Origin: Gracilaria caudata
Taxonomy: Eukaryota > Rhodophyta > Florideophyceae > Gracilariales > Gracilariaceae
NCBI GenBank assembly: GCA_030374735.1
Contig: JASCIV010000017.1
Location: forward strand, 1-64,000
Length of the DNA: 64,000 nucleotides
Reading direction: 5' to 3'
This document shows, piece by piece, positions 39,107-49,567 of this stretch; position 1 is the stretch's first letter, and the number at the start of each line of letters is the position of its first letter. The notes under the pieces are model-generated. The model did not search any database and had not been told where the DNA came from. It was given only the letters and a program-made list of their open reading frames with translations. The translations under genes were made by a program, and so were the position numbers.

Positions 39107-39807
39107 ATGAGTGACCTCAACGATTTCTTCGCCAAAAAGGACCGCAAGAAGAAGAAGGCAGCCGCGAAATCTGCACAAGCAGCCGCAGCGCAGGCCGTCA
39201 AACAGTCGGAAACTGCCTCTGAAAACCCGCCTCCCCCACCCCCACAAAAAGTGCCCGATGACGGTTGGATTGAAATCGAGGACGTGCGCGGCTCGCAAGT
39301 TAACACTGGTGGACGCACTATAGTGCAGTTAAGAAGGTAAGGTGTCTCACACGTTTTCCAAACTACTCGTGCAAGCATGCTCACGCGCTTCTAATCTTTT
39401 CCTCTATCGCGCCTGTAGAGATGGTGAGGAAAAGGAAATCAACCCCGATGGCCATGCCAACACGGAGAAGTTCAGCGGATGGGCTAAAACGGATGTAACT
39501 CCCACGGATGGTACGTTACACCGCCAGCAATTACAACGCATATGTCGAATGAATTTGTCAAACATCTGACCTTTGTGAACTTTCAAATCGTACTCTCAAC
39601 GTAGAAGAACAAACTACAGCAGCACAAGCCCCGAGCAGCGCGTTTCCGACCCTTGCCGATGCTGCAAAAGTGAAAAAGGTCGCTCCAACAAAGCCGTCTA
39701 GCGAGCCACCATCCACCGCTCGTCGCCCACGATTCACTTTAGCAAACAGAGAGAAGTTATTACAAGCTCTAACCGCTGGTCGAGAACCAATGAAACCCAC
39801 AAAATAA
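39107..39807 (+). CDS. CDV3-like protein (three exons)
   Basis: Exons 39107-39336, 39419-39510 and 39605-39807, with introns of 82 and 94 nt (GTAAGG...GTAG, GTACGT...GTAG), give 174 residues. It opens MSDLNDFFAKKDRKKKKAAA, matching the DNFFAKRDKKKKK start of the CDV3 family. An acidic DDGWIEIED, a SGWAKT segment and a C-terminal FPTLADAAKVKK follow; the last corresponds to the family's FPSL motif. The cellular role of CDV3 is not well defined. The rest of the protein is low-complexity and probably disordered. It converges on the RAP1-like gene with only 50 bp between the stops. Confidence 0.7.
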
Positions 39808-39857
39808 CAGCGTGATACAATATGTACAAACTTGAAGATTCTTAGTTGCTGTGTTAC

Positions 39858-41717
39858 TTATCTGCGGTTTCTTTTTGAACGTTCGCTTTCACGGCGTTCT
39901 CTGAGTAACATAGCTTTAGTCCTGCTTCGATCGCCGGAATTCGCCCTCAGCACCTGAAATACCCGTCGCTGGGTCATTTGCGTCTCATAGGAAAGTGAAC
40001 GAACGATGCTTCGAATAAACTGTTTTGTCCGCGATGGTTTTTGATTGCTTTGCGCGTGTCGATCATGTGTGCTTACGCGTTGCACCTTTGCAGGCCGCCG
40101 TTCCGAGTACACTGGTTGTATTTCATCTTCATCTTCGTGCACTTCGTCATCAGTTTCTTGAGTTCGTTTTCGGACTTTGTCTTGCTTGTTGCGTTCCATT
40201 TCCACTGCCTTATCTGCTTGATGTTGTGGTTGCGTGCGATTGTGTACGGCGATGGCTCGTTGTCTAGATTGTGCGGCAGTTTGTGGTTTCGTGCGATGGT
40301 GTACGACGACGGCCCGTTGTCTACATTGCGCGGCAGTTCGATGGCATGGTAACGCATTTTTGCTTTGCAAAGTTTTCCATGTATTGAGGTGAAACAAGCG
40401 GGCGGGATTTCTTTTCTCGGCGCAAAGTTGCTCCTGAATAGTTTGGCAGATTGCACGCAGCTTGTTGTCCTCTTCGGACGTCCACGGTTCCGTGGGCGCC
40501 GAAGGAGAGGTCTCCTCCAGAAGAATTTCAGACTCTTGATCTTTCCGCTCTGTCGCGTCGATAGCTCGCTGCAGTGCAGTGCGCCTAGGAAGTGTTCTTC
40601 GACGTCGAACGTGTTTTGGTTCTTCTGCTTCCTCTTCCTCTTGATCTTTCCGCTCTGTCGCGTCGAAAGCTCGCTGCAGTGTAGTGCGTCTAGGAAGTGT
40701 TCTTCGACGTTGAACGTGTTTTGGTTCTTCTGCTTCCTCTTCCTCTTGATCTGTCCGCTCTGTCGCGTCGATAGCTCGCCGCTGGGGACTGCGTCTGAGA
40801 AGCGTTCCTCGACGTTGACCGTGTTTTGGTTCTTCTCCTTCCTCTTCCTCTTGATCTTTCCGCTCTGTCGCGTCGATAGCTCGCTGCAGTGCAGTGCGTC
40901 TAGGAAGCGTTCTTCGAAGTTGAACGTGTTTTGGTTCTTCTGCTTCCTCTTCCTCTTGATCTTTCCGCTCTGTCGCGTCGAAAGCTCGCTGCAGTGTAGT
41001 GCGTCTAGGAAGTGTTCTTCGACGTTGAACGTGTTTTGGTTCTTCTCCTTCCTCTTCGTCTTGATCTGGCTGCTCTGTCGCGTCGATAGCTCGCCGCTGG
41101 GGACTGCGTATGGGAAGCGTTCTTCGACGTTGAACATGTTTCGGTTCTTCTGCTTTCTCTTCCTCTTGATCTTTCCGCTCCGTTGCGTCGATAGCTGGCT
41201 GCAGGGGAGTGCGTCTTGAAAGCGTTCTTCGACGTTGAGGGTGTTCTTGTTCTTCTGCTTCTTCTGCTTCTTCTGCTTCTTCTTCCTCTTCAGATGGTTT
41301 TTTCCGACTCTTCTGGGGCGTGGAGGCCGGAGTAATGGTTGTACTCTTTCTGACTTTGTTCGGGGAAGTGGGTGTGGTAGGCGTGCAATTGGACGAGCGT
41401 CGATTACGGATGGGAATGCGATAGCGACCTAGGCCAAGCAAGCGTCCAGCATCAACACAATCTTGCACGAAATGTACGGAGTAAACAAGTGGGCCATCAG
41501 CGTCAGGCTTGGACAATGGATCAATGAGGTATACTATTTGTGTCTCCGCAGCTTGTGGACGAGAGACTGTTCGTCCGCCATAGCGATTAATCAGGCGCTC
41601 GACAGGAATGCGCCCGAGCTTGTTGAGCCCGACGTAGAAGTAGAGCGGGCGACGCATTGTGCCCACTCCGCAACGGACCTCTCTGGTAAAGAGCTGGGAA
41701 AGATCGTCATCGTCCAT
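39858..41717 (-). CDS. RAP1-like protein: BRCT, 35-residue tandem repeats, Myb, C-terminal RCT-like segment
   Basis: A 619-residue protein from the ATG at 41717. Residues about 5-102 form a BRCT-like domain (PLYFYVGLNKLGRIPVERLI, RYGGRTV, VYSVHFVQDCVDAGRLLGLG, YRIP) close to the RAP1 N-terminal pattern. An acidic spacer and seven 35-residue repeats (about 159-403; consensus HVQRRRTLPRRTTLQRA then IDATERKDQEEEEAEEPK) follow. A Myb-like helix-turn-helix is seen at about 409-470 (EPWTSEEDNKLRAICQTI to HRTAAQCRQR). The tail QRRVFQVLRANSGDRSRTKA resembles the RAP1 C-terminal (RCT) fold. RAP1 proteins bind telomeres directly or through a TRF partner. The order of domains is the main evidence; homology remains to be tested. 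Confidence 0.7.
   Translation of the reverse strand: MDDDDLSQLFTREVRCGVGTMRRPLYFYVGLNKLGRIPVERLINRYGGRTVSRPQAAETQIVYLIDPLSKPDADGPLVYSVHFVQDCVDAGRLLGLGRYRIPIRNRRSSNCTPTTPTSPNKVRKSTTITPASTPQKSRKKPSEEEEEAEEAEEAEEQEHPQRRRTLSRRTPLQPAIDATERKDQEEEKAEEPKHVQRRRTLPIRSPQRRAIDATEQPDQDEEEGEEPKHVQRRRTLPRRTTLQRAFDATERKDQEEEEAEEPKHVQLRRTLPRRTALQRAIDATERKDQEEEEGEEPKHGQRRGTLLRRSPQRRAIDATERTDQEEEEAEEPKHVQRRRTLPRRTTLQRAFDATERKDQEEEEAEEPKHVRRRRTLPRRTALQRAIDATERKDQESEILLEETSPSAPTEPWTSEEDNKLRAICQTIQEQLCAEKRNPARLFHLNTWKTLQSKNALPCHRTAAQCRQRAVVVHHRTKPQTAAQSRQRAIAVHNRTQPQHQADKAVEMERNKQDKVRKRTQETDDEVHEDEDEIQPVYSERRPAKVQRVSTHDRHAQSNQKPSRTKQFIRSIVRSLSYETQMTQRRVFQVLRANSGDRSRTKAMLLRERRESERSKRNRR
40509..41243 (-). repeat. 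In-frame minisatellite, seven units of 105 bp
   Basis: Seven consecutive 105-bp units inside the RAP1-like gene encode the 35-residue repeats. Units alternate between two flavours (RRTTLQRAFDA or RRTALQRAIDA versus RRSPQRRAIDA), which suggests expansion by larger multi-unit blocks. Arginine-rich and glutamate-rich halves alternate along the protein. Confidence 0.85.
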
Positions 41718-43379
41718 GATGGTGCTTGCCTTCCCGCGTGGCGATGCGCGGGACAGCCGTTGTGGCGTCGTTGGCTGGTATCTTAGGGCACAAACTGAGC
41801 GCCGCTTGGGCTGTTGGCGCCAAAAACGAGAGCGGCTGTTTCGGTTCGAAATCAAAAAGAGTGAATATCTACGTGGCCAGCTGCGGCGCAAAGGCGGCTA
41901 AAGTGGACAAACTTTCAAAAGTTTTGGAGACAAACTGTATACTGTAATCTAGGGCACGTACGTGAGCTGTCCCATTTTGCAAACACGCCGTGCTTTACAG
42001 TCTGTTGATGCGCCGTGCACGTGTCTGGTCCACTGGTCCACTAGTGGTGGGGCGGCTTGCACCAATTTGATCCGTTGTGCACCTGTCGCTCCACAACGTA
42101 TGTATTCCACCCATGTGAGCGTCCTTTTCGAGCACCCACAGTTTCAAAAACTGGAACGCTGCGATCTTGTTGTTGCGCCCGCTGGTACTCACCGTTCCAC
42201 GGCGGAGCGTCGCTTTCACTCGCATGTTTTTGTGAGTGGGAACCGTGTGTGCGTTGTGTGCGCGTTTTGTGTGGACGTGTGGGTGGTATCTGATGGCTGC
42301 TGGTGGTGGTGTATGTAGTTGAGCTGTTGATGAGTCGTTGATACTTGCTTACTTGGATAAGCTTCAAACCCATATACACTATCACCTGTCCCACGCGCGT
42401 CGACACCACACATGCGCTCTGCCTATAACCGTTGCTTCCTTTGTGTTTGGCTGTACTTGTTTGACGTGAACAATTTGTCATTGTCATTTATTGCTTCCTT
42501 CTCTTGATGAACATGAGGCTGAATGAATTATTATACATCTGACGTTGTTGTTCAACAATTGCACTTCACACGTTAAAAGCTTTTATTTTATCGATATGTC
42601 TTCAGCTTGTTCTCACCTGTACGTGCAAAAACCTTTCAATCCGAAATACATATATGCAGAATCGGCACCACAAGCTACTCTGCCATTTGTCTCAACCACA
42701 CGCAAGCAAGCGGAACATACTCACCAAAGTTGCGCCAGTGAAAGGGGCACACGAACAGCGAGATTCGTTTAACCAATCGCCTTTTTCTACTTTAAACCAC
42801 CTCATGCGTTTCTATTCCAATTTTCCAAAAACTCAATCTCAAGAGAGCTCGTTCAAATCAACCATCACTTTTTTTATGGCCACTTACTTTTCTTCCAGTG
42901 CATGTTCATGTACAGCGTGCTATGATACAAGTCACAAGTTCGTCCAGCCCAAAATGTTCCATCCACGGAACACACTTGAGACTTAAAACTTGTTCGATTC
43001 ATCCATTCATGGATCCAACCGGCTTTCGCCAATTGTGCTTCGTCGTTCTCCTGCATTTGCCATGCAAATATCTCCTCATCGAAGCATGCATGAAAGAGTT
43101 CTTACTTGTTCCATGTTCCATCTCTTCGCTGCAAACTTTCAGTCATGGAGAACGGGGAGATATCGTCAACAACGCATGATGATTACAACAACGTGTCTCA
43201 CAAAAAAAGCAATCAGATGTAACCCGAGAGAAGGAAAACAACGGGGAGATTTTATGAGAGGTCGAGTTGTCCGGCTGAGTCAACTCGAAAATACAATGCA
43301 TACTTGCGTGGTTAGAGTAAGTTTGACTGGTTCTTGTTCCCAAAATGGGACTATCTAACAGAGGTGCGGGCATTGAGGG
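41718..43379. other. Intergenic region
   Basis: About 1.7 kb between the RAP1-like and zinc-finger genes, both on the minus strand. The frame before 41717 is open to a TTG at 41891 but looks non-coding. No gene, tRNA or clear repeat is seen. Confidence 0.45.
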
Positions 43380-44190
43380 TCAAGCGGAGACCTTGTGAAC
43401 AACTGTGGTGTGTCTCTGCAAATGACTCTTCTTCTTGAAGCTTGCAGGACATCTGGTGCACTCGTATGGCCGATCGTCGGAGTGTTTCATGCGTTGATGC
43501 TCCGTGAGCCCATTCCTAAACGGAAATGAAGCCGGGCATTGATTGCACAAAAAGTTGCGCTCCTTTCTATGAATGCTCCGTATGTGCTTGTTAAGGTTTC
43601 CACGCTATGAACACCGAATGTTAGATGGTGGCTATGCATAGAGGGATGCAGGAAAGTAGGAAAGAAAGGAAAGAAAAGAAAGCTTACCTCTCCGAACGAT
43701 AGGGTACACTCGTCGCAGTGGTAGTCCCTTGCTTTCTCGTGAACGGTCTTCTTGTGCTTCCTCACGTCAGCCTTTTGAGTGAATCTGAGAATGGCACGAA
43801 ACAGGTACGAATAATAGCACACAAATGGAACGACAAAAAAAAGAGTAAGTGGCGGAGAGAACTGGAGAGCGAGGGTTTAGATGAGAGCTGACATTACCTC
43901 TTGTGACACAGTTCACACTCGTAGAGCTTGACCTGCGAGGAGGATGGTTGTGGCGGACGAACGGGATCGCGAATAGGGTCGTTGAGAAGGGAGGAGATGG
44001 CAATGCGTTGGTTGGAGGTGGTGTGCGCCATGGCGGGCTCCTGTTTAACCGAAGAAGTGGGCACTGCGGAGGACGGCTGTGAGTCTGGTGAGGAGAATGA
44101 CGGGAGAGATGGCTGCGAGCGTCGAAGCCTAGAGTGGGCAGATGAAGATGAAGCCGAAGAAGACGGGGCAGCGTAGGATGCACGATGCAT
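43380..44190 (-). CDS. C2H2 zinc-finger protein with four fingers (three exons)
   Basis: Exons 44190-43898, 43784-43688 and 43604-43380, with introns of 113 and 83 nt (GTAATG...TCAG, GTAAGC...ATAG), give 204 residues. The N-terminal half is serine- and proline-rich. Four tandem C2H2 fingers follow: YECELCHKRF, YHCDECTLSF, FLCNQCPASF and YECTRCPASF, each completed by an H-x4-H pair (HKKTVH, HIRSIH, HQRMKH, HTTVVH). The first two fingers are each split by an intron, and the joins restore both exactly, which validates the splice model. It is probably a sequence-specific DNA-binding regulator; the target is unknown. The open frame extends upstream only to a GTG at 44256. Confidence 0.85.
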
Positions 44191-45336
44191 GGCGGTGGAG
44201 CAAGGGTGCTTAAATACGAACGTAAGCAAGCGCGGGGTGAACGATTGGCACGGCACGGAGCGGCGTCGGGCGTGAGTCTCACGTGAAGGAGGTCGAGCGG
44301 CGCTGGCGGAGCAGTTTTAAACGCGGTCATGTGACGGTGCGCGCGCACTCAAAGCCAATGGCGTTTGTCGCGTGGACTGCTGGCGCGTGCGCTGCGCGTG
44401 CCAAATACCATGGTGCCAACGGCATTTGCTTCTGCGCGTGCCTTTTTTTGGCGATTCGTTTGAGGACAACAAGGATTAGCTGCTGAAGCACCCCCGCGGT
44501 CCGCACGCAGCGCGCGTTGCGCCCCGGCGCTTGGGTGCGTTTTTGGCGGCGGAGCGCGCACGCGCTGCGTGCTGACCGCGGCGTAATGGCGCGTGCATTG
44601 CGAGGTGGAACGTTTTGTTGTTTTGTTGGTGGCCGAATGGTGCTGCGGGCGGCTGCGGGCGACGCGCTCATTGTGCTGAACGCGCTCGCGTGGCTTAGTG
44701 CGATAGGACAGACGGAGAACGTGCGCTGGGGGCACACGAAGAGAGACTCTCATCCAATCCTGTTGGCTGTTCCAGATTGAGACGCTCTCGAGCGTTCACT
44801 CGCGCTTGGTGCACGGCCTTTACATGTGTGCGGTGCAGTGCGAGCGAACATCACGGACGGACAGCGAACCTCCACTCCATCTGCTGCGGGGAACGGGGTC
44901 CCGCGTGTAAGCCACAGCGATATCTATGTTGCGAGTCATCCTCTCTCGCCGTCTGGCAGCCAACTGCGGCGTTGATCAGCCGGCCAGCCACGGCCCATGA
45001 CAACGTCGTTGCTCGCAGCTGCGCACGCTTGGCTGAGGCCACACAAACGCAGTTCTTTTTTTCGCGCCGTGGCTGCTTGATTGCTGGTTACCGTGCCCCA
45101 CGTGCACACGTAGGAGCTCGTGGGCACGTGTTCGGTGCGCGGATCAAATTTTGTGGCATTGTGCATGCGATCTGCAGCCGCTGCACATAGCGCATGTCTG
45201 CCCATTTTCCATTTTGTCTGCCGCGCGCGAGATCGCGTCTCTGCGCTGAACCGTGCTACCTTTCTACTACATCTCGTTCGCTCCATCGTTTCACCTACCT
45301 TGGCCCCCGCGCTTGTTCTCCAGCACTCTTGTCATC
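44191..45336. other. Divergent intergenic region
   Basis: About 1.1 kb, GC-rich. Open frames on both strands are arginine- and alanine-rich and overlap each other; none is accepted. Confidence 0.4.
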
Positions 45337-46515
45337 ATGTCGCCGTCCGCCTTCGTCGTTCATCTCACAGCTGCCCCGTTTCGCCTCTCCTCTTCGCCGT
45401 CTTCCTTCTGCACGCGTCGCGCACTCCCACTCAAGCTTCGTCCTGCCTCGCGTTACGCAACGCTTCGCACGATACGCGCCTGCGCGCCCTCAGAGCCCGC
45501 TCAACCTCAGGACGCATCGCCGCAGAATGGCGTTGAGACGGAGGGGAGCGATGCTCAGCCTCCGACGCAGATCGACGCTGTTGCGGATGAGCAAGCCACT
45601 CCGCTCGTGGACGAGACTGCTGAACAGACCGCCGAGGTGCCTGTCGAAGTGACTGCTGAAGCGACTAGCGAAGGAACTGCCGATGAGAATGCGGAAGGGA
45701 GAGCGGAGGAAAACGCGGAAGAGCCCGCGGAAGAGACTGATACCGACGCTAAACCGCGCCCGGAACAACGCCGCCGCCGACGCCGCACTCGTCAGAAACG
45801 GGAGGTTACTCTGCCGCTCGAAGAGATGACCGTTGGCATGGAGCTCGAGGGTGTGGTTAAGACAGTGATGGAATACGGCGCCTTTATTGGAGAGACTGGT
45901 GCTCCCACTGATGGTTTGTTGCATGTTTCGCAACTTCGCGCCAGCTTTGTCGAAAATGTGTCCGATGTAGTCAAAGTCGGTGATAAGATCACCGTCAGAG
46001 TGCTTAGTGTTGATCTCAAAAAAGGGAACTTTTCGTTGACCATGAAGACTGCCGAAGAACTTGAGAGCGGAGACACTAAGCGAGAAGCTGCTGCCAATCG
46101 CAAGAGAGATTTGAGCAGGAAATGGGATGCATTTTCCTATGATGATAAGAAGTTTGTTGATGCCAAGGTTATTTCCATTACTGATTTTGGCGCCTTTTGT
46201 CAGCTGATAGATGAACAGGGACAACAGATCGAATGTCCAACAGATGGTTTGATTCATATTTCTGAAGTCAGCGAACAACGAGTAAGCAAGGTTTCTGATG
46301 TGTTGAGTATAGGACAGAGTGTCAAGGTCAGAGTTGTTGGAGCCGATCGTAAGAGAAATAGGATTTCTTTGTCCATGAAGGGTCCTAATGCTTCACCGCG
46401 GCAGAAACAAAGTAGTACGCCACAAGATATAGAAGAAGCTACGAAGAATCAGCCGGTGTTTAAGACTGCTTTCGAATTGGCGTTTGAAAAGGCTGAGGCT
46501 TCCTTGAGTCAGTAG
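45337..46515 (+). CDS. Plastid S1-domain protein, related to PSRP-7 / the S1 part of plant EF-Ts precursor
   Basis: A 392-residue protein. A serine- and arginine-rich transit peptide (MSPSAFVVHLTAAPFRLSSS) leads to an acidic, alanine-, glutamate- and threonine-rich stretch (about 55-135), a basic run (RRRRRRTR) and two S1 RNA-binding domains. These are at about 164-244 (ELEGVVKTVMEYGAFIGET, DGLLHVSQL) and 272-347 (FVDAKVISITDFGAFCQLID, TDGLIHISEV). The acidic-linker-plus-two-S1 layout is that of the N-terminal half of the plant and green-algal polyprotein that also contains EF-Ts. Here no EF-Ts domain follows, as expected if tsf is still plastid-encoded. It probably acts on the plastid ribosome or mRNA. 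Confidence 0.82.
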   Translation: MSPSAFVVHLTAAPFRLSSSPSSFCTRRALPLKLRPASRYATLRTIRACAPSEPAQPQDASPQNGVETEGSDAQPPTQIDAVADEQATPLVDETAEQTAEVPVEVTAEATSEGTADENAEGRAEENAEEPAEETDTDAKPRPEQRRRRRRTRQKREVTLPLEEMTVGMELEGVVKTVMEYGAFIGETGAPTDGLLHVSQLRASFVENVSDVVKVGDKITVRVLSVDLKKGNFSLTMKTAEELESGDTKREAAANRKRDLSRKWDAFSYDDKKFVDAKVISITDFGAFCQLIDEQGQQIECPTDGLIHISEVSEQRVSKVSDVLSIGQSVKVRVVGADRKRNRISLSMKGPNASPRQKQSSTPQDIEEATKNQPVFKTAFELAFEKAEASLSQ

Positions 46516-46765
46516 TTTTGATATTTACTCGATTTGTCTTGTGAGTTTATGTTTTGTTTTCTAACTCATTGGCGATTGTGCTCCGTTATTTTGATGACGA
46601 TTTGCAAAGGCGTACTATTGTGGTTGGAGAGAGGAGCCCCATTCACGCTCATCACCTTTATCGAAGCCCTTGTGTGGAGTACCTACTTCCTGTGTGATCT
46701 CAACAAATATGCTAAAAAAAGCACTGCTTTAAAATCGGTCTCTTCTTGCAGCCAGCACTTTTCTT

Positions 46766-48997
46766 CTAGTCGAGTTCTCTGTTGTGCCATTGGGCCAAGA
46801 AAAAGTTCTGCATGTCTGTGTCATCTTTTCGGAAAACCTCATCTATATGTCGTTCCTCTTGTTCAGAATACAACGGTTTGTATACCGCGGGCGGTTCCGT
46901 TTCTATGCGATTGCGCTTTGAACTGCCTTGCTTTTCAGCTTGTGGCAGTGGATTAAATCCTCCCTGTGCGTTTGAGAACAATTTAGCCTTATACACAACG
47001 CTCGTCGTACTTCTCGCAAGTCTGGACCCACAATTTCCGGCAGCACATTGTTTTGCAAGATCCTGAATCGCTGGATGGAACGAGTTTGCAAGACTGCATA
47101 ATTCCCATGAAGCGCTTCGCTCGGCCGTAGAAATGTCCGGATCGTCCGTTTCCATATTGAAATTCTGAACCAGGCCCACGTCATCAATCATTTTCAGTTC
47201 ATTGTTCTCATCAAGTTGAGCAAAAATGGGCGAAACAACGGATGCAGGCATCAACATCTGAGCTGCATACAACAGCGCCATTGCGCACGAATGAACAGGT
47301 GCGTTTGTCGCAGTGATAGCAAGTCTTCTGGCAAGCGCAGCACTTCTTGCTGCAGGCATGTCACGAAAACTTGTTGATGCCACCACAGCTTCAATAGCGT
47401 CATATGTGATTGACTCGTCCTCTCGCAAGGGCATTTCTGACGTGTATAGCGCTCCTATGGCAGTATAAAGAGCAGTGTCAAGCGCTCTCGTGTCTCCAGT
47501 AAAAGAATCGGCACTTACTTTCTGAGATCGAGCATTCACACCCAAAACTGCATATGCGGCTGAAAGACAACGAAACCGAGTGCTTAGCGGTAGCTGTTTG
47601 CTCTCTAGCAGGGGTGTTAACGCTCCTAGAACCGCATCAATGATGTCCGCGCTGATAAACGTAGATATCCTTAACAGTCCTCTTAACGCTGGTGAAAGTG
47701 CGGCTGGTGGTTTCCTCTTCTTAGCCCTGGGTTTGTTACTTTCGGCTTCTTCCACGGCGTCCACATCATTCGAAGCCGAGCGGATTATGTTGAAGTACGC
47801 ATGGCATACAGAGTTCAACAAGCTCTTCTTAGCACCGAAAAGTTCCTGTGGAGTCGCTTCCGCATCTGCTTCACGCATATCCTTTTCGACTTCCTTCTCA
47901 TCTACCGCATGTTTTTCTTGTTTCATCTGGCGCTTTCGTTTAATTTTGCTCAATCGCTTTGACCCCTTTGGTTCTTTCTTTGATTTGTTTGACGTTGGAA
48001 GCCGTGCAAAGTTAGCGAACTGAATTTCTGTGAGCGGGGCGACAAGCTCTGCCGGTGCTGATCGCTTCTTCTTCCCAGCGACCTTTGCAAGATTCTTTGC
48101 AATCGCAACACATAGATCAAGAGAGTGTCCAGATGCTCGATGGGCGTTATGAAGAACTGAAGAAAGTGCTTCAGAACACAATCTTCGGATATCAGCCTCC
48201 TGATTGCATACGTGAGCACAGACAGTCGTCGCGATAACTTCTGCTTCGTTGAAATGTGGCAAGGAGCGAAGGAGTTCTGATAGTGCCTTACACGCTGCGT
48301 TGCGAACTTTGGTCATATTTCGACTCGCAAGGGTCTGTCTGATACCCGAAAATCTCCAGTTGGAAAGACTGATGCATGATTTTATGAACCGCTGATAGCT
48401 TGAAAGAAGAGTCTCTTCAAAGTCTCGCAATCGTTTCGTCTCTTTAGACACTTTTGTTTCCGCTTCTTTCTCAGTTACCCGACGTATTCTATAGCCCGGA
48501 GCGATATCCTTGTACACCTGCGACTCTGTAAGTAAAACTAGAGCAGCTATTTTGCCCTTGGATTCACGTCCCATGGAACGAAGTTCTCGCAACATCGAAA
48601 CATGTTCTTCTGGATTAGAAGTGATTCTTGATGCAATAGACGCGATGTTGACTTTGATCGATTCCATTTTTTCGATTTGCTGCTCATATTTCTCGAGAGC
48701 GTGACGAGTACGCATGCGCGCTCGCTTCGCGCCTCTTTCTGTGCTCTCGTTCGCTTCAGGCTTCCCAACTTCTTCGGCATCTTTCAAAGCCTGTCTAAGA
48801 AGTGCATTCTTCCCTTTCCCGGCCTTCGCTTTGGCTATGAATTTTGGACGAGACTGTTGTGCCTTCTTTACGATACCATCTGCCTGAACAACGGGAAGTG
48901 GAACAGGCTGGCGTTCATTAATAGCAAAGGTCCTCGACACTTCCCATGAGGGTGCCTTTTGTTCCTTTGTGTTCTTCTTGCGCCTTCTGCTAGTCAT
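46766..48997 (-). CDS. NOC3: Nucleolar complex protein 3 (NOC3)
   Basis: A 743-residue intronless gene with the NOC3 signature KDIAPGYRIRRVTEKEAETK followed by VSKETKRLRDFEETLLSSYQ, HEAT-like helices (NAACKALSELLRSLPHFNEA) and the CBF/Noc region (SFHPAIQDLAKQCA). The N-terminus is basic (MTSRRRKKNTKE), as expected for a nucleolar protein. NOC3 acts with NOC2 in maturation and export of pre-60S ribosomes and has been linked to replication licensing in yeast. It converges on the S1 gene and is divergent from E(z). Confidence 0.9.
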   Translation of the reverse strand: MTSRRRKKNTKEQKAPSWEVSRTFAINERQPVPLPVVQADGIVKKAQQSRPKFIAKAKAGKGKNALLRQALKDAEEVGKPEANESTERGAKRARMRTRHALEKYEQQIEKMESIKVNIASIASRITSNPEEHVSMLRELRSMGRESKGKIAALVLLTESQVYKDIAPGYRIRRVTEKEAETKVSKETKRLRDFEETLLSSYQRFIKSCISLSNWRFSGIRQTLASRNMTKVRNAACKALSELLRSLPHFNEAEVIATTVCAHVCNQEADIRRLCSEALSSVLHNAHRASGHSLDLCVAIAKNLAKVAGKKKRSAPAELVAPLTEIQFANFARLPTSNKSKKEPKGSKRLSKIKRKRQMKQEKHAVDEKEVEKDMREADAEATPQELFGAKKSLLNSVCHAYFNIIRSASNDVDAVEEAESNKPRAKKRKPPAALSPALRGLLRISTFISADIIDAVLGALTPLLESKQLPLSTRFRCLSAAYAVLGVNARSQKVSADSFTGDTRALDTALYTAIGALYTSEMPLREDESITYDAIEAVVASTSFRDMPAARSAALARRLAITATNAPVHSCAMALLYAAQMLMPASVVSPIFAQLDENNELKMIDDVGLVQNFNMETDDPDISTAERSASWELCSLANSFHPAIQDLAKQCAAGNCGSRLARSTTSVVYKAKLFSNAQGGFNPLPQAEKQGSSKRNRIETEPPAVYKPLYSEQEERHIDEVFRKDDTDMQNFFLAQWHNRELD

Positions 48998-49567
48998 TTG
49001 TGTCCTCTTTCAAAGAAAGGATGGACCGGACTCCTCTCTTCAAGCTCTGGTGGCGCACGGGTGGTTTAACACCTTATATCACTACCATCATCCGATATTT
49101 CGCTCATGAATCCCGAGTCAAGAAATGCCGACGGCGAAGAAGAATAAAAATTCTTCTCGAGTTTTGTGCATCATTATGATAACTAATGGGTACCCTTGGT
49201 AGCCTCGTTAACCATTTAAGATACCAGTGCCTTGTAAGGTTACCATGGCAAAGTTTTCGGCATTGAATCGAAGCCAGTTGCCCAATTCAAAAGAAAACAG
49301 AAATGAGCATCTTGGGATTTCCCGCCATATCTCTTCCACCTGCCAGTTGAGACATTGGACATCTATGTACGACGGTACTCGCTGAGCATCGATGCAGTGG
49401 ACATCACAGGGCTCCAAATTCATCACGAAAATAGTCAAGCTCAAAGCGGAAGGGCTGGCTTTCAGGTGCAGGTGCGTAGAGAGGTCACTGCAACTGGGTC
49501 GCTCGTTTGAAATCATTCCATTTGAAAGCAAGACTTGTCCCTTTTGCTTTTTTCTCTGGATACGCTA
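48998..49567. other. Divergent intergenic region between NOC3 and E(z)
   Basis: About 570 bp, presumably two promoters. TACCCTTGG near 49190 is a near match to the window's decamer. Nothing else is seen. Confidence 0.4.

Noticed and set aside
40365..41219. 284-codon plus-strand frame
   Set aside because: It is the antisense of the 105-bp repeats in the RAP1-like gene; the repeat period keeps it open.
45490..46278. 262-codon minus-strand frame
   Set aside because: It is antisense to the S1-domain gene, which has clear domains and codon sense on the plus strand.
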